Positions 49,854 to 63,100 of a DNA stretch of 64,000 bases are shown here, piece by piece. How positions within the stretch are numbered: position 1 is the stretch's first letter; every line of letters begins with the position of its first letter. The DNA comes from Aptenodytes patagonicus (lineage: Eukaryota; Chordata; Aves; Sphenisciformes; Spheniscidae), in NCBI RefSeq assembly GCF_965638725.1, contig NC_134949.1:42870151-42934150 (forward strand), given 5' to 3'. Made by a program: the position numbers and the translations under genes. The notes below the pieces were generated by a model. It ran no database searches, had not been told where the DNA came from, and saw only the letters and a program-made list of their open reading frames with translations.

Positions 49854-52800
49854 GGGGGCGGCGGCGGCGGCAGGCGGCGCGGCAGGCCCGGCCCCAGCCC
49901 GCTGCCGCCGCCCGGTAACAGTTCAAATCCCTTAAACAAGCGGCGAGCCCGGGAGACGTACAGCGCGGGAACGGCGGCGACCGAGCAGAAACACAGCGAT
50001 GGGGACGGGCTCCGTGTCGTGAAGACTGATTTTCCCACGTGGTCAAACGAAAGGCCGGGGCAGGGGCGGGGGACGGGCCGGGACAGCCACCGGCGACAGG
50101 AGCCTGCCCTCTGTCCTCGCCCTGCTGCTTCGCAGTTCGGTTAAGGAGAAAAAGCCGAAATAAGCCGTCTCCGAGGTTGTTGTTTTCTTACGGCTGCTTC
50201 TGTAACACCACAAACAACGTAGGGCAGCTTCATTGTATCCAAGACCAGAAATCCTCCACTCGTGGCCCACCAGCCAGAAGAGGGAATAATTTAACGTGTT
50301 TTAATAGCTGATTCCCCCTGCCCCGAGTCTGAAGTTAGTTTTCAAACACAAAAGCCCTCACAAAAGCTCAGATGTTACATATGGCACAGACTTGACAAAT
50401 CTTTACATGTCTCAGAACAGCAAGAAACCCATCAAGAAGGCACTGTTTACAATACTTGAATATCCGCTAAATTTCCTGTGATTTGATGATACCCTTGAAA
50501 TAACAATAATTAAAACTTAGAGATGTACAGAATCTTTGTTATATGTTATTTACACAAACAGTGGTGAAATAATAGCCTTTAAGAAGCTATATGAAACACT
50601 GAATCCAAAGTCTGTTTCATAAACACCAGTCTAGCAAGAAAAAAAAAAAATTCCCAAAGGCACAGGAGGGCAGCGAACAACAAACAAAAAAAAGGAAGAA
50701 ACCGTCATCACTGCATTTTATGGGACAACCTTTCACATGTAATTTATGAGATTTAATTGGGGGGGGCAGGGGGAACAACCAGGCTATATACCCTCATGAA
50801 GTAATGTCAACTATTTAAAAGGAATCAACATGTGAAATGCAAGAAACATCGTCTGCTGCTGAAACTGATACTTGCTACATTTCACATGGCATATTTACTT
50901 TTTCTTACCCTAGGTCATCTGTACCTTACTAGGCAATCTGTACCTAAAATGGCAAATTAAAGGCTTAGAATGCATTTGAAAAAAACAAAACCAAAACAAC
51001 AAAACCACATGGTAACAAATTCTGAAAATACTTCCTGTATAAGAAAAAAAGAAAAACCAAACAAAACAAGATTTGTAAATCAAACGTGAAAACAAGTGCT
51101 GCTTTAAACTTTAAAAACTAGTAGGAGGCCACAGCCCTCAAACATCTGCAAACTGTACAATCAATTTTTATAACAATGTGCAGACCTCAATCTTAAGTAC
51201 ATAATATTCAAGATCAGATACACATCGTGGTTAAACAGGACAAGGGTGATGCGCTAAAGAAGAGGCTTCACACACGCCTGTGACCCGCTGTACTTTAAAA
51301 ATCAGGCAAGAAATTTCTTTGTTCTATTCACATGAGGGAACATCATACAAAACCCAGCAAAACAGGAATTACTAGGTTTTCAATGTACTTTTTAGAATTT
51401 AAGTTATCTAATCATACAGTCAAGCAGAAGTCTGCAATTTTACTTTTCAAAAAGTTTCATCGTATATCCTTCACCTTCCTGGACCATCACTAAAACCACT
51501 TTTACCACAAAATTAAACTCTAAAAAATAAGTTGAAAAGGAAAATAAGCACAGGCATTTTGTCTCACTCTGTTCAAGTCTTTTACTTATCTTGAGCTGAG
51601 CATGAATTTCAGATATGGAATATCTGTTTAGTCCGACGTTGTCCAACACTGCGCTGCCAGCCACCTGGCTGAGTCAAATCCACACTTACTACCATGCAGT
51701 CCGTGTAAAAATACATGCAGGCTGTGTTATTAACTGATCTTGGATAGAAGTGATTAAAAAAACAAGAAAGGGCAGAAGGACATTTCTATTTACAAGGGAG
51801 ATAAAAGCTTGTAACTATCAGTCAAGAGTTTCAGCACCACAAATTTAGCAGAGTATTATTTTAGGGGACTGAAGTTATTGCCCAAATTCTCACTCGTTTC
51901 CTCCTATTACTCCCATGTACAGAGTATGCTTAAAGGCTTGTGATGGATCTTAAGACAGGTGAAGCTTTGACATCTGAATGCGATAATGAATGGTCAAATT
52001 CCAGGCTGAGAACATTAAATTAATGCTATTATATTATGCTTTCTTTATGCCATTTTATACATGGCTAACAACTTCAGTTTCTGTTTAGAGAATTAACTTA
52101 GGGATTTTTTTTTTAGATTTTTTTTTAAACAGTGAGGGACTTTCTGTATTCACAAATTTTGCCTCATCAGCTGTAGATATAATAGAAGTCCAACCAGGTT
52201 TGGTCTTGCCCACGTATACAAGATCACTCACTCTGGTTAAGGTACCACATTCCAGAAAATGATTCAAGACCAAACTACGCTAACAGGAAGCTGTAAGAAA
52301 TAAGCTGAAGTTGACTGCTTAAGCAATAAACTTTTACGTAGCTGAGGCCCAAAGAAGGGGAAAGGTAAGAGAGAAGGGGAGGCGTGTGAAGATGTCAGCC
52401 ACAGCAATATATGAGCTAGATTGACAAGGAGTAAATAGTATTTTCACTAAACACCGGGTGAGACTGATGCGGAACAGAAAGGTAGATCACCTGGAGAGTC
52501 AGGGAGGCTGTCCAAGGCAGAGGGATAACCGGGCCATGGCAAAAAGCCAGAAGTGACCTTTGAGCTGTTCCACTGCCCGGGATGGATTTGGTTTCTGAGA
52601 GGATCCTCTGCAAACAAACTTGGCTGCCCTTTGCATTGTGCTGCTCATCCTCCTGTTCTCTCATCTGGGTTACTGAGAGTACCTTTACGATACTACAGCC
52701 CCTTTCTGACTCGGTACGTTTGACTGGCGTAAGGAATTCACCAGATAAACACTGGCGTGACATTTTTTTGCTGAAATTTCTCAAGTTCTGTACATGCATA

Positions 52801-54056
52801 TATTTCTTCAAATAAAAATGTTAGAAACCCTGGTTTTAAATTGAAACTTAAGCTTCACATTAATTTGTATGGCTACAGCATAATGAACAGGTGCATCCGT
52901 GTGTTCCGTTAGGTAGTATATACTGCAGTAAGGAGGAGTTTAACAAAGACTTAGGGTTTCACTCTCATTTGTTTTGATACGTGTGTTGGTAGCCATCCCA
53001 CAATTTCTGAAGACTTTCCCCTTGTAAACACACATGTTTTCATTTGCAGGTGAACTCCTGACAGTGCCCGAATTCTGTTCCACATGGTCTGCCTTTTGGG
53101 AGGTTCAACTCAAGCTACATACTAAGCACACCTTTGCATCTTCACGTTTTGTTTCAAAAATAAGAAAGAGTCCACGCATCAGCAGTCTGTCTGCTTACTG
53201 TGACATGGCCATACACAAATGTAAATTCAAAGCTGTAGATTTATCAAGACTTACAAACATACCATAAATCCTTGACATTTGCAACTCTTGAGAGAGAGCG
53301 GACCAAGACAGTACCTTCCCGGGTGCTGTACTGTTAAAAATGTGCTCTGTGCAGTAGATGCAGGAATGCTTTTATGAAGAATTTGAAGGTTTAAAACTAT
53401 AAAAATAAAACAGCTGGCTTACAAGCCACTATAGTAATTCAGGATAAAAACTGTCATACTTCCAAGACAAATCAAGGACATTACATTGCAGAATTACCGA
53501 AGACTTCAGCTTTTTTACTTGCCAGTTCCCAACACTCATGATCTTTGTATAATAATGCATTTGTTTGACCTTAAACAAAAGTTTACTTCCAAACACCCAA
53601 CGCCATTTACAAAAAACTGTTGGCTACTTCAAAAGTTTCTTTGTTACAAAAATGGTAAGTTTAAATGTAACAAAGTATGCTCGTTTATCATTCTACCATA
53701 ACAGGAATCACATCCTACCTACAGGGTCTGACCTCTGAATTTTTAACTTCATCTATTCTGTGGTGAAGACTCATCGGTACAGCTTATGACATAATATAAA
53801 ACACAAGGCTGATGTCGTATGTCTGCGAGACAGAGGCACACACCAGGAGCAAGAGTGGACTGGCACTTACACAATTCTTACTTCAACTGGGTAGACAGGA
53901 GTATGATTCTGAACCACGGACGCTGAGGCAAAGTTCTGTAAGTTGTTGCTACAGGCCTCCTTTAGATAATATTGCATCATTTAAAGTCCAACCTAAAATA
54001 TGGTCCCCAGTAACAGTTCGATCATTCCAGTTCAGAAAGGCCCTTGTTCACACTTC
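49848..54056 (-). other. OSBPL8: Presumed OSBPL8 3' UTR and downstream flank
   Basis: About 4.2 kb of AT-rich DNA (to about 50.2 kb) with no coding potential on either strand, directly downstream of the OSBPL8 stop. No AATAAA was seen on the gene strand until 49,853-49,848. Variant ATTAAA hexamers occur at 50,757-50,752 (flanked by long G/C homopolymers) and 50,305-50,300 (followed by a G/T-rich run). ORP8 mRNAs have a multi-kilobase 3' UTR in mammals, so most of this span is likely transcribed; the end is uncertain. Confidence 0.5.
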
Positions 54057-54192
54057 CTATTTGAACAAGAAATTAACGATAAGCTGCAGCAGAACCACGA
54101 GTAAAATGAAGACATAGTGCTTAAACTGCAAGAAATGGTAGTCCGCAGGTGGTGAATTAGAAGTGACTCTATTTCGTAAAGCCATAATGTCT
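54057..54192 (-). CDS. OSBPL8: OSBPL8 last coding exon: tail anchor and stop
   Basis: 136 coding nt from acceptor TCTTACAG. It encodes DIMALRNRVTSNSPPADYHFLQ, then a hydrophobic helix of about 19 residues (HYVFILLVVLLQLIVNFLF), Lys and TAG at 54,059-54,057. A C-terminal single helix is the ORP5/ORP8 ER tail anchor. Confidence 0.96.
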
Positions 54193-57100
54193 CTGTAAGA
54201 TAGAAAATAATATCCTGTAAATTACAATCTAGACAATTTGGCATTTTCTAGTATGTTAGGGCTCCCTACAGAAGACAGTTTTTAAGGAAAATTATGAAAC
54301 ATCATTGAGCAATCAACATTTGGGAAGAAGGGTAGTTTAAAGACATCAAGGCTCTAAAGCAGAAAGCTACATACCAGCCTCCAAGGAGGAAAAGCTAGAA
54401 AATCAGTATTCTCTAAACCATTTTAAAGCATTTTGTTTAGTACTACCTCTTAATGTCTTCTTGTGTTTCCTTTATAGATTCAATGGCACTCTGCAGTTCA
54501 CCAAGGTCTGCCCCTTTTTTCCTTATTCTTGTATTATGCTTCAGAAGTTGCGCTAGAGAGATACAAAAGCCAGATGTAATTCACAGAAGTGACTGCTAAG
54601 TCAAAAAAGGAACAAAGTACTAATGACAAACTCAACCAGTTGCAAAAATGAGGAGAAAGTTTTCTAACTAAGCTTCTATTGAAAACTAAGGCTTTATTTC
54701 AGAGTCACCTGTAGCACAGAAGGACAGCAAGGGAAGCACTTCAAGTATCTTAAAACACTCACTGTATTGTTTAATTTCTGCAAGCATTATCAACAACAAA
54801 AATCTGCCTTCTAGCAACATACTGATCTACAAATTAAAACGATTTTAAGAAAGAAAAGAGTTTACAAACACAATTTTTTCCCCAGATACTAAATACGTGC
54901 AGCATTTAAGCCTACCTACACTACATCCTGAAGTTTAAAAGGACAGGAAAGTTTGCAATTAAAACCATGAGCCATTACGCTGCTTTTGTTTTTCCAGAAT
55001 GTGCTTCACATTGGATAAAACTGTGATCTAAAGCATGCATTATTTCATAATACAAACATCGAGATAAGAAGAGTATGTGTGACTACACAACTCTGTTTCA
55101 CTGTCAAATAAATTTATTATTTCTGTACGCAAATGTATCTTTTCCTACCTTCACTCCCAGAGGAATCCTGGTTATCAGGCTCCGGGGATGAGAAACCACA
55201 CTCCCCTTTCTTCTGACTGGCTGGCTTTCGTTTGATTTTTGGAACATTAACCTACAATTGATAAACTTACGAATTATTTCCAGAGAACCAGAACTGTAGC
55301 AAAGCAGCACATTCCAACAGTAATAGTTAAAAGCACAAAGTCTAATAGATGTCCAATTTAAAATTTTTGATGTATAAGCAGTCTGAAGTTTGTGCATCTT
55401 CCCATTTAAGGGCAAATATATTAAACTGTTGGGTTCAAGTTTGCATATTTTATATTCCTATCCAATCAAGTCATCTCTACTCCTTAGGATGCAACACAGA
55501 AGTGAAAGACTATGGACTGGGTAAACTACATTTTTGTAGGATAACAACAGTATTTCCCATCGCTCCCAAGGCTTTGATGACCTTTATACACATAATGCAA
55601 TATATACAAGTCCCTGGATCTTGCTGCACCTGCTAACAAAACTGGAACATACCATTGGTGTCCGATGTCGAACTTTTGTTTGGATGGTGCCATCTTTTTC
55701 AAATTGGATCATATCGTTCAAAGGGTCCCATGGTCTGGTACTAGACAAAGTGAATATAACTGATTAATAGCACAGCAATCTAAATCAGAACTATTTTCCT
55801 GCTCAGAAACTATTTGCTATGAACAGGTGAAAGGTCTCTCTCCCTACATAGAAGTCAGACACGGAATTAGTGATCCTATCTTCCATCTATAGACCAGTCT
55901 CAGACTGAAGGGCCAAGAGAGCCAAAAATAAACTTCACGTCCAGGTCAAACCCTCAGCCAGCTGGTAAGAGTACAAGCTATTGTATTAACCAACAATATA
56001 ACTATGAAATTATCTGGCTAGAGATATATATGTCAAGCATGGAGAGGTTTTCTGCTTACTGTACAGTTATTATTCTAGAACTACAGTGAAATTGGGGGAT
56101 TTTTAAAATCATTATTATTATGGACTGTTATTTGTTTTTTCTTTTAAAAGATGCCTAGGAAGGAGAGGTTAAGAATCAGTCACCTCAAACCTGCTTTCAT
56201 CCCGAAGTGGCTAATAGTAATCAAGACTGGTTTCAAGAGGTACTAATGAGCTACGCACAGTTTGCTTGTTCTGATTTTTTAAGAGTGCTTTTCCAAGTAC
56301 AGGTTGATACAGAATTTTGAAAAAAATAAAAATCAAGCAAAAGACACATAGCTCACTGGAGAACAACAGCCAAAAGCAAAAACCGACATCCCCACTGATT
56401 ACAGCCTTTTCAGGATAGAAACTGCAAGTCAGCTGCATGAAGATCATCCTGATGCACAGCTTTAGTGAGAGCAGATTAAGCATGGATTTCCTTTCATCTC
56501 TTCCTGTATGCCTTTTAAAATGGTTGTAGCTGTTTCAGGTGTTGTGAACAGACCTGCATTTACATCTTGACTTAACCTGACTTGAATGAAATGTCATCTA
56601 AGGTAACTGGGTAAGAACAAGGCATTGCTCTCCCAAAGGCCTTTTGTATCTGTAATCCAGATGCCTAAATCCATAATCCAGATACTTTAACAAATGCCAC
56701 AGCTTTCACAGTAAGCATAAAAGACTGCTCTCTACATGGACCAGGTAGTGAGCTGGCATTATTGTGTAAAAGGAGACAGAAGTTTCTTCCCAGCTGTCAG
56801 GGACTGCTGACAGCGCAGACTGCTTTCTAGCACGTAGTAAAATTTCCGTGGCACATCCTTGAACCACAAGGTGCCAAGGAGACAAGAAATAACGCAGATT
56901 AATAAGATAGGCCTTAAAGCTGCAGGGCATAGTCTAACAAATTTGAAGTGCAGTACTTTTCCTGATGGTTTTACACAGGGTTCAACAGTATGGGCAGTCA
57001 ATTCAGCTGGACTATTCACAACTCTTCCAACAGGGAGAGGCATCAACAACACTAGAAGGTTCAAACCAAGAGAGGGTGTTTCACAGAGCATTTAGTCTAG

Positions 57101-60100
57101 TTGGGGAATTCCGTGCTGCAGGATGTTTTGGGTGGTAGAAGTCTGCACAGAGTTAAGAAGAAACCAAGGAAATTCATGGAAATTCAAGAAAAAGAAATCT
57201 ATTGAGAGTTGCTAAATACACAGAATCCCTGCTTGCTTCCAGGAAACCTCCACGTTGCAAATCTGCTGGAGACATGAAGAATACTCAGGATTCTTGTACT
57301 CTTCCCCATACGTACACATAGGCCACTGCCCCAGTATCGCCATTCTTGTACAGAAGGGTGAAGGGTTCCCAGGTTTAGCCATAGGAATATACTTCCAGCA
57401 TCCATGGCTTCAGAATTACTTAATTCAGAGTGTATCATCTTTGGATATTTTACTTTACAATCCCTGCAACGTAGAAGTGTGCTGGGTATTGAAAAAGAAT
57501 CAGCAGAATGTGGGTGTTCTGTGAAAACCATCACTAGTAAAGGGCTCAGCTCCAAGCTGACTCTTGCAAGCATTGGTGAGAACACAGAACGCATCCCAGC
57601 AGTCAGGGAGACAGCTACCTCTACATCTTCTGACCCAGATCACCACACAAAGAGACCACAGACACTCATATGCACAGGGCGTATTTGACAGCTGAGCAGA
57701 GCCACCTGGTCCCAGCATTAACCGCTGCTGTAAACCTGTTATTCTCAGAGTTATTCTAACATATAACAAACTAAATAGCTCAGTTCAACTAAGCACAGGC
57801 TTTTCTGATTTCCAGTTGGTATGTCCATATGTACCATATTTTCCAGTCTGGGAAAATCTGTGTAGCTGCTCTGGTCAGTCTCGGGGGGCAGCAGGGGAGA
57901 GGAGTGCAATGCATGCCGAAGTGCCATGCCCAAGAAATGCTAGAACATAGCACGGATTTGTAGAGGCACATAACCAAAAAGATAAAAAAGAAAAAGCCCA
58001 TTGCAATGGTTACATGAAACGTGGTTTGCTGCATTAGCAATCACTGCCTTTTCAACACTAAAAGGGCCAACCAAGTTCAGCTAAAAAATTATACATTTTA
58101 ATTAAAATATGTAAATAAGAATATCAGATAGCATTGTGTCTTTCACGAGTTTGAACTCAGCTATGTATCTGAGTTCTTTTGCTCCTGAAACCACAGGAAG
58201 AGGCTCAGCAACACCACCAAGCATTTAACAAGCAGTTTTTGTTACAAGCACTTCAGGACTCACTCGGCATATTTGTAGTGCCATTCTCCTGTGACTGAAT
58301 CCTGATCGAACAGCTTGCACGTCCACTCTTCACCCTTAAGTTTCCTCTCCTTGGCACTCTTTCTCTGAGCTTCTTCCAGAACGTATTTCTCTTGAGTAGC
58401 TTCTGTTTGGTCTTTATTATTTATCGCTCTTGTCACTTGTTGCCAAAGCCTGACAATAATTGCAAATATTTCCTTAATTATAGGCTAAGTAAATGGACCA
58501 TCCTCTAAACAGAATATTACTGTGTTGTAATATATGTTTTATCTACACTTCCATCAAGACTTTCCATGATTGTAAAGTTTGTAAATAATGATCTTGTATT
58601 TAACGGTGTTGCTTTCTTGTTTTACAGGCCAGTATCAGCAGACATGGGAAAGAAAGAAATCATAATTTGTTCATAATTTGGAGATGATGATGATTTTTAT
58701 TTTGTCAAAATAATTATACATGGGTCTAAAGTGAACTCACTTCTCTGACTCAAAGTCATCTTGCTCTTCAAACTTCACTGTGTATCTAGGTAATCTACGC
58801 TGCTTGATATCAGACGTCGGGTTCCAGAATGTCTCTGAAACATCTGTCTTCTTGTCACTAATAGTAACTTCACTGTCCTGTAACATATGTCATTCAGTTA
58901 CCTTAATTGTAAGAATCTCAAAGAGTGCAAAAAAAATACAAAAGGGAGGAATAAGCAATTTTTTTTGTAACAAGAATGTCTTTTCTTTCAGATGCATGTC
59001 GTTAAGAATAATTAGATATGCTAACTTTAAAATTCAATTTCTGCGCTCTGTGCTAGTTCTGACTTGGAACAGAGATGCAATGGAACCATTACCACATCCA
59101 AAAACCAGCGATGCCAGTATCATCCCACCAGAACTGAAACAACTTTAAACATTTTATGCTGGTGCCATAACAATTCTTCATAGTACTAACACATGTACTA
59201 CTAAAAACATTTCACAAGCCGAAATGCATTTTCTTCATGAACTACTCAAACGTACACAACTTTTCCACCTTATAACAGTTGCAAATAACACTATGTTGAT
59301 TCCATACTTTCTTGAGAATCGTTTAACTATAAAGAGATAATTTCTATCAAAGTAGTACTTAATCAACTCTTTTTTTTTAAACTTCAGTCTTTTTTGTAAC
59401 TAAGTGCTATTTTCACCTGTCTCAACTATCACTGGAATTTATAAAATACCATCACTCACTACTTACCCAGTGACCCTCCAAAATAGCCAGAACTTCTTTG
59501 CCAAGCTTAATTTTCCCTGATATTTGGTTAACACTGTCATTGTTACCCAAAAAAGGCTGCAAAACAAATAGAAATGCTTTCATGTTTGTTTCAGTAGTAA
59601 ATTACTTTTGCATTTATGTTTACTATTAAGGAAAAAAGTGCATTTATGAGATGAGACGTAAACAGCCCTGATGGCTTTTAATATTGTAACTTCTGCCTAT
59701 TTAATCCCCAAAACAAGTCTAAAACCACAGTAAGTTGTTCTCTCATGCTGTATTTTCATAACAGATTTGCTGAGCAAAAGCATTTTCTAAGAAATCTGGA
59801 AAGAAAACAGAAAATAATGTAGAAAACAGTGACACAATGATGTCTTGGAGGAAATAGTCATTTGCTACGCTAATTTCACCACTTTGCCAAGGACCATTTG
59901 TTACTAGAGATTAACTCTTGCAGAAGCAACAACGAAAATGATTGCCAGGGATTTTCTTCGGCTTCTTTGATAGTCTGCACATGTATCCTGTGGGCTGACG
60001 AGGCAAAATATCAATTAACACAGCCTCCTAACTTTTATGCTTCCCCTGTAATTTCAACTGAATACAGTTTCCCTCTCCACATGCACACTTCTCCTTAACA

Positions 60101-63100
60101 ACTGCTTGTTCAGCTTTAAACCAATTTCTGCCTCAAAGATGGCAAATGTATTTTTCAGAAGTGCAAGCCATCTCTAAGTAGTTTAGAAACCTTTGTTTAG
60201 CTTTTGTGAGTGGGAAGATGCTCCTACAGCAAGCACAGCTGCCAAAAATAGTCCATGTAAACTGTTGGTTAGCACTGGGCATTAGGCTGATATAAATGTT
60301 AGCCAAAGCCTTTGCATCATCTTTTTTCCAGGTGTTATGAGCAACTTAAATTTTACCCAGGATGGAAGAGGGGAACCTGGGTCTGAGTTATCATCCAAGG
60401 GCTCTCCAGGAGTTTAAAAAGACCCTGAACATTCTTAGAGAATTAAAAATCACCAAGGTATATTAACAACAATACACAAAATACCTGAACCACTGATCAG
60501 ATCACTAAACACTTCCCCTGTTCTTACAGTTTCCTAGACACACACTGTTGCCACTGCTGGAGATAAGCAGTATGTTTGCATCTCTTATCCCCAGAGATGA
60601 AGACAGCACTGTAAGTTTCAGTCAAAACCTTTGGACCCTGAAGAATACATTAAAAAGAGAGATGACAATATAATTCCTTTTTTTTAAAAAAAAAAAACAA
60701 CCCACTATTTGTTAGATACACATAGCTGGATATGTAGCAGTTACAATGAAAATTCCTCCATTTCCAGAAAGACAATTCCATGTTACATCAGATCACATCT
60801 AAGTAGTGACCTAATAATTGTTTTTTTATTATCATTATGCTTATTCTCCTTCTTGTGCCCACTCACAGCGTTTACTAACCTTGAGTTTGAATTCAATTGT
60901 TGCACTGTAGCCAGTTTTCTCACAGGTGATGTTGACTGTTCCCCCAAGCTCTAAGGTCATTGTGCCATAAAGAATTCCTGCGAGAGAAAAAACACAGCTA
61001 AAATGAATGTTTATAACTGAACAAGACAAAAAACCTAAATGCTTTGGGCACAATTCCTAGAGCAAATATGTCTGTACTAGAGGAAAAAAAATCATCTTTT
61101 CAGACGACCTTTCCTAATGATAAGCATGATCTTTCTGCCAAATAAGATAATCCAAACAGAAACAAAAGGATCTAAGTGAATTACAGATAAGCAGGAAAAA
61201 CAGTTTATTAAGACGTATCTTTGGCAGTGTACGCTGCTGGCTCTAGCAAGGGTGGTATTTAGCCTTATTGGAGATGATTGGAGGAGGTAAGCTTTTGAGG
61301 TTAAAGACAGGAAAATAACTCTATGACAATGAGAGCAAAGAAAAACTTCACTTGAACAGAAGCAGTATGTACAGTCAGACCAGAGGTAAAGACAATCATG
61401 GTCAACCAATATAAGACAACACTGATCACCTCTCTAAAGACTTTTGGAAGTACAAGGTTGACAATGCTGAGTACACTTTCTTTCCCATGATTACTGTCTT
61501 TCCCTCTGCAATACAGCTTTTTTAACACTGAATATATTTTACATACAGTGGATGCATGTACAAATATGTTTTTTTTTCACCACGCACCTTCTCCTTCCCT
61601 GCATATTCTTCTACCTTTCTCCTTCTCTATCAACTTTATTAGTCACACTAGTTCTCCTTCTTCCTGTTTGACTTGAATGTGTTATGTGCTTTTTAATTGT
61701 TAAGTATTATTTTTGTCACCAAAGACATACCAAAAAAAAAAAAATCTAACAGAGTATTAAAAACATCCATGAACAATGGAAAGAGAAGAGCCTACCAAAC
61801 TATTGTCAAATTATCTAATTCTGTTAATTCATTTTCCTACATCTCAAATGAAGAAAATATTATAGTTGCTGACTATAAGGCTTCTGAAAGAGAATTCTGG
61901 CAGAGAATATATGGGTAGGTATACCTGAATAAGTAGCAGTTTAAAAATCAGCAATTCCGCAATGTGTTTTGTACTACTACTGACCTTCCAGGAAGCTTTA
62001 CAAACCACTGACTGGTTCCCCATAGTGAAACTAAAGACAAATGGTCATGATTTACACTCAGATCACAGAGTGAGGTGTAGATACTACATTACCTTCTGTG
62101 TTTACAAGATGAAAATATTGGAAAAGCTCAAAACTGTTCTTTGAAAAAAGCAACTTGAACAGTAAATTACTGTCATGTAATGACAGATAGCTATATATAT
62201 ATATATCATCTTACTATTTATGAAAAAAATCTTTTTCTTGCCAAAAAAAATAGATCATTGCTTAAACAATAGATGTATTTTTCTCTTGATAAAATATGTG
62301 GAAGCTTAGAGCCACCAAAGTTGCCAATGTTCAGAACACTCTTCTCACAGATGACAAGCTTGAATACAACACAGTATACTATTTAGAATAATGAACTATT
62401 TAGAATAATAAACTTCTGTTCTCATGACTTTGCCATCTAGAGAATGAAAAAAACCACTACCTTTACAATGAGCATATGGCATTGTCATTACATAATCTTC
62501 TCCCCTATTTAGGAATGTTAGCCGCCCTTCTCCATCTAGTATGGCAGATAATGAATTCCCTGAAATTCAAAGACAAAAAAAATCACATTTCTCACCCTGC
62601 AAGACAACATTCAACATTTCCTAATAACTGAGCAATAAAATTAAGAACATCAGTATATTTAGCATTGCAATCTATCCTGTCTAGTGAAGCCCCTGTAATA
62701 TACAACATCCCCAATTAAAAACTAAAATACCTCAAAAATTTGTAAGGAAAGTATAATACAATGATCAAACCCCTGATTCTTCTAACAGCCTTCTTGCATC
62801 CACAAAACACGGCTCATTTGCACCAATTTTATACTCCTCAATAAAGGTACAACCGAAAAACACCCATTACTTACCATAGAATTTGGATTTGGCCAGAATG
62901 CTACCACTAAGGCAAAAACCATCCTTGCGGTTGCTAACATAGAAGGCAGATATTGGAGGATGATGGGATACCTGTTGAAAAAAAACCACATACTTAAAAA
63001 AAAGGAACATGCAACGTAGTATAAACCTTGAGCTAATAATGACAGAATGCAAAATTCAAGCTGCACATAATAGAATACAGTTAATATATGTAAAATGTAA

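Larger units (their letters stand above)
48730..50150. promoter_or_regulatory. CpG island spanning the BBS10 promoter and 5' gene
   Basis: Dense CG dinucleotides and very high GC run from BBS10 exon 2 (about residue 250 backwards) through the intron, exon 1, promoter and about 0.5 kb upstream. Both flanks are AT-rich. The boundary at about 48,730-48,780 is sharp. The long plus-strand open frames in this stretch (for example 49,467-50,144) are a by-product of low stop-codon density. Confidence 0.85.

Noticed and set aside
49467..50144. 225-codon plus-strand open frame in the CpG island (and 49,280-49,750)
   Set aside because: Composition is Pro/Arg/Ala/Gly from CpG-rich DNA; it overlaps BBS10 exon 1 and promoter and resembles no family.
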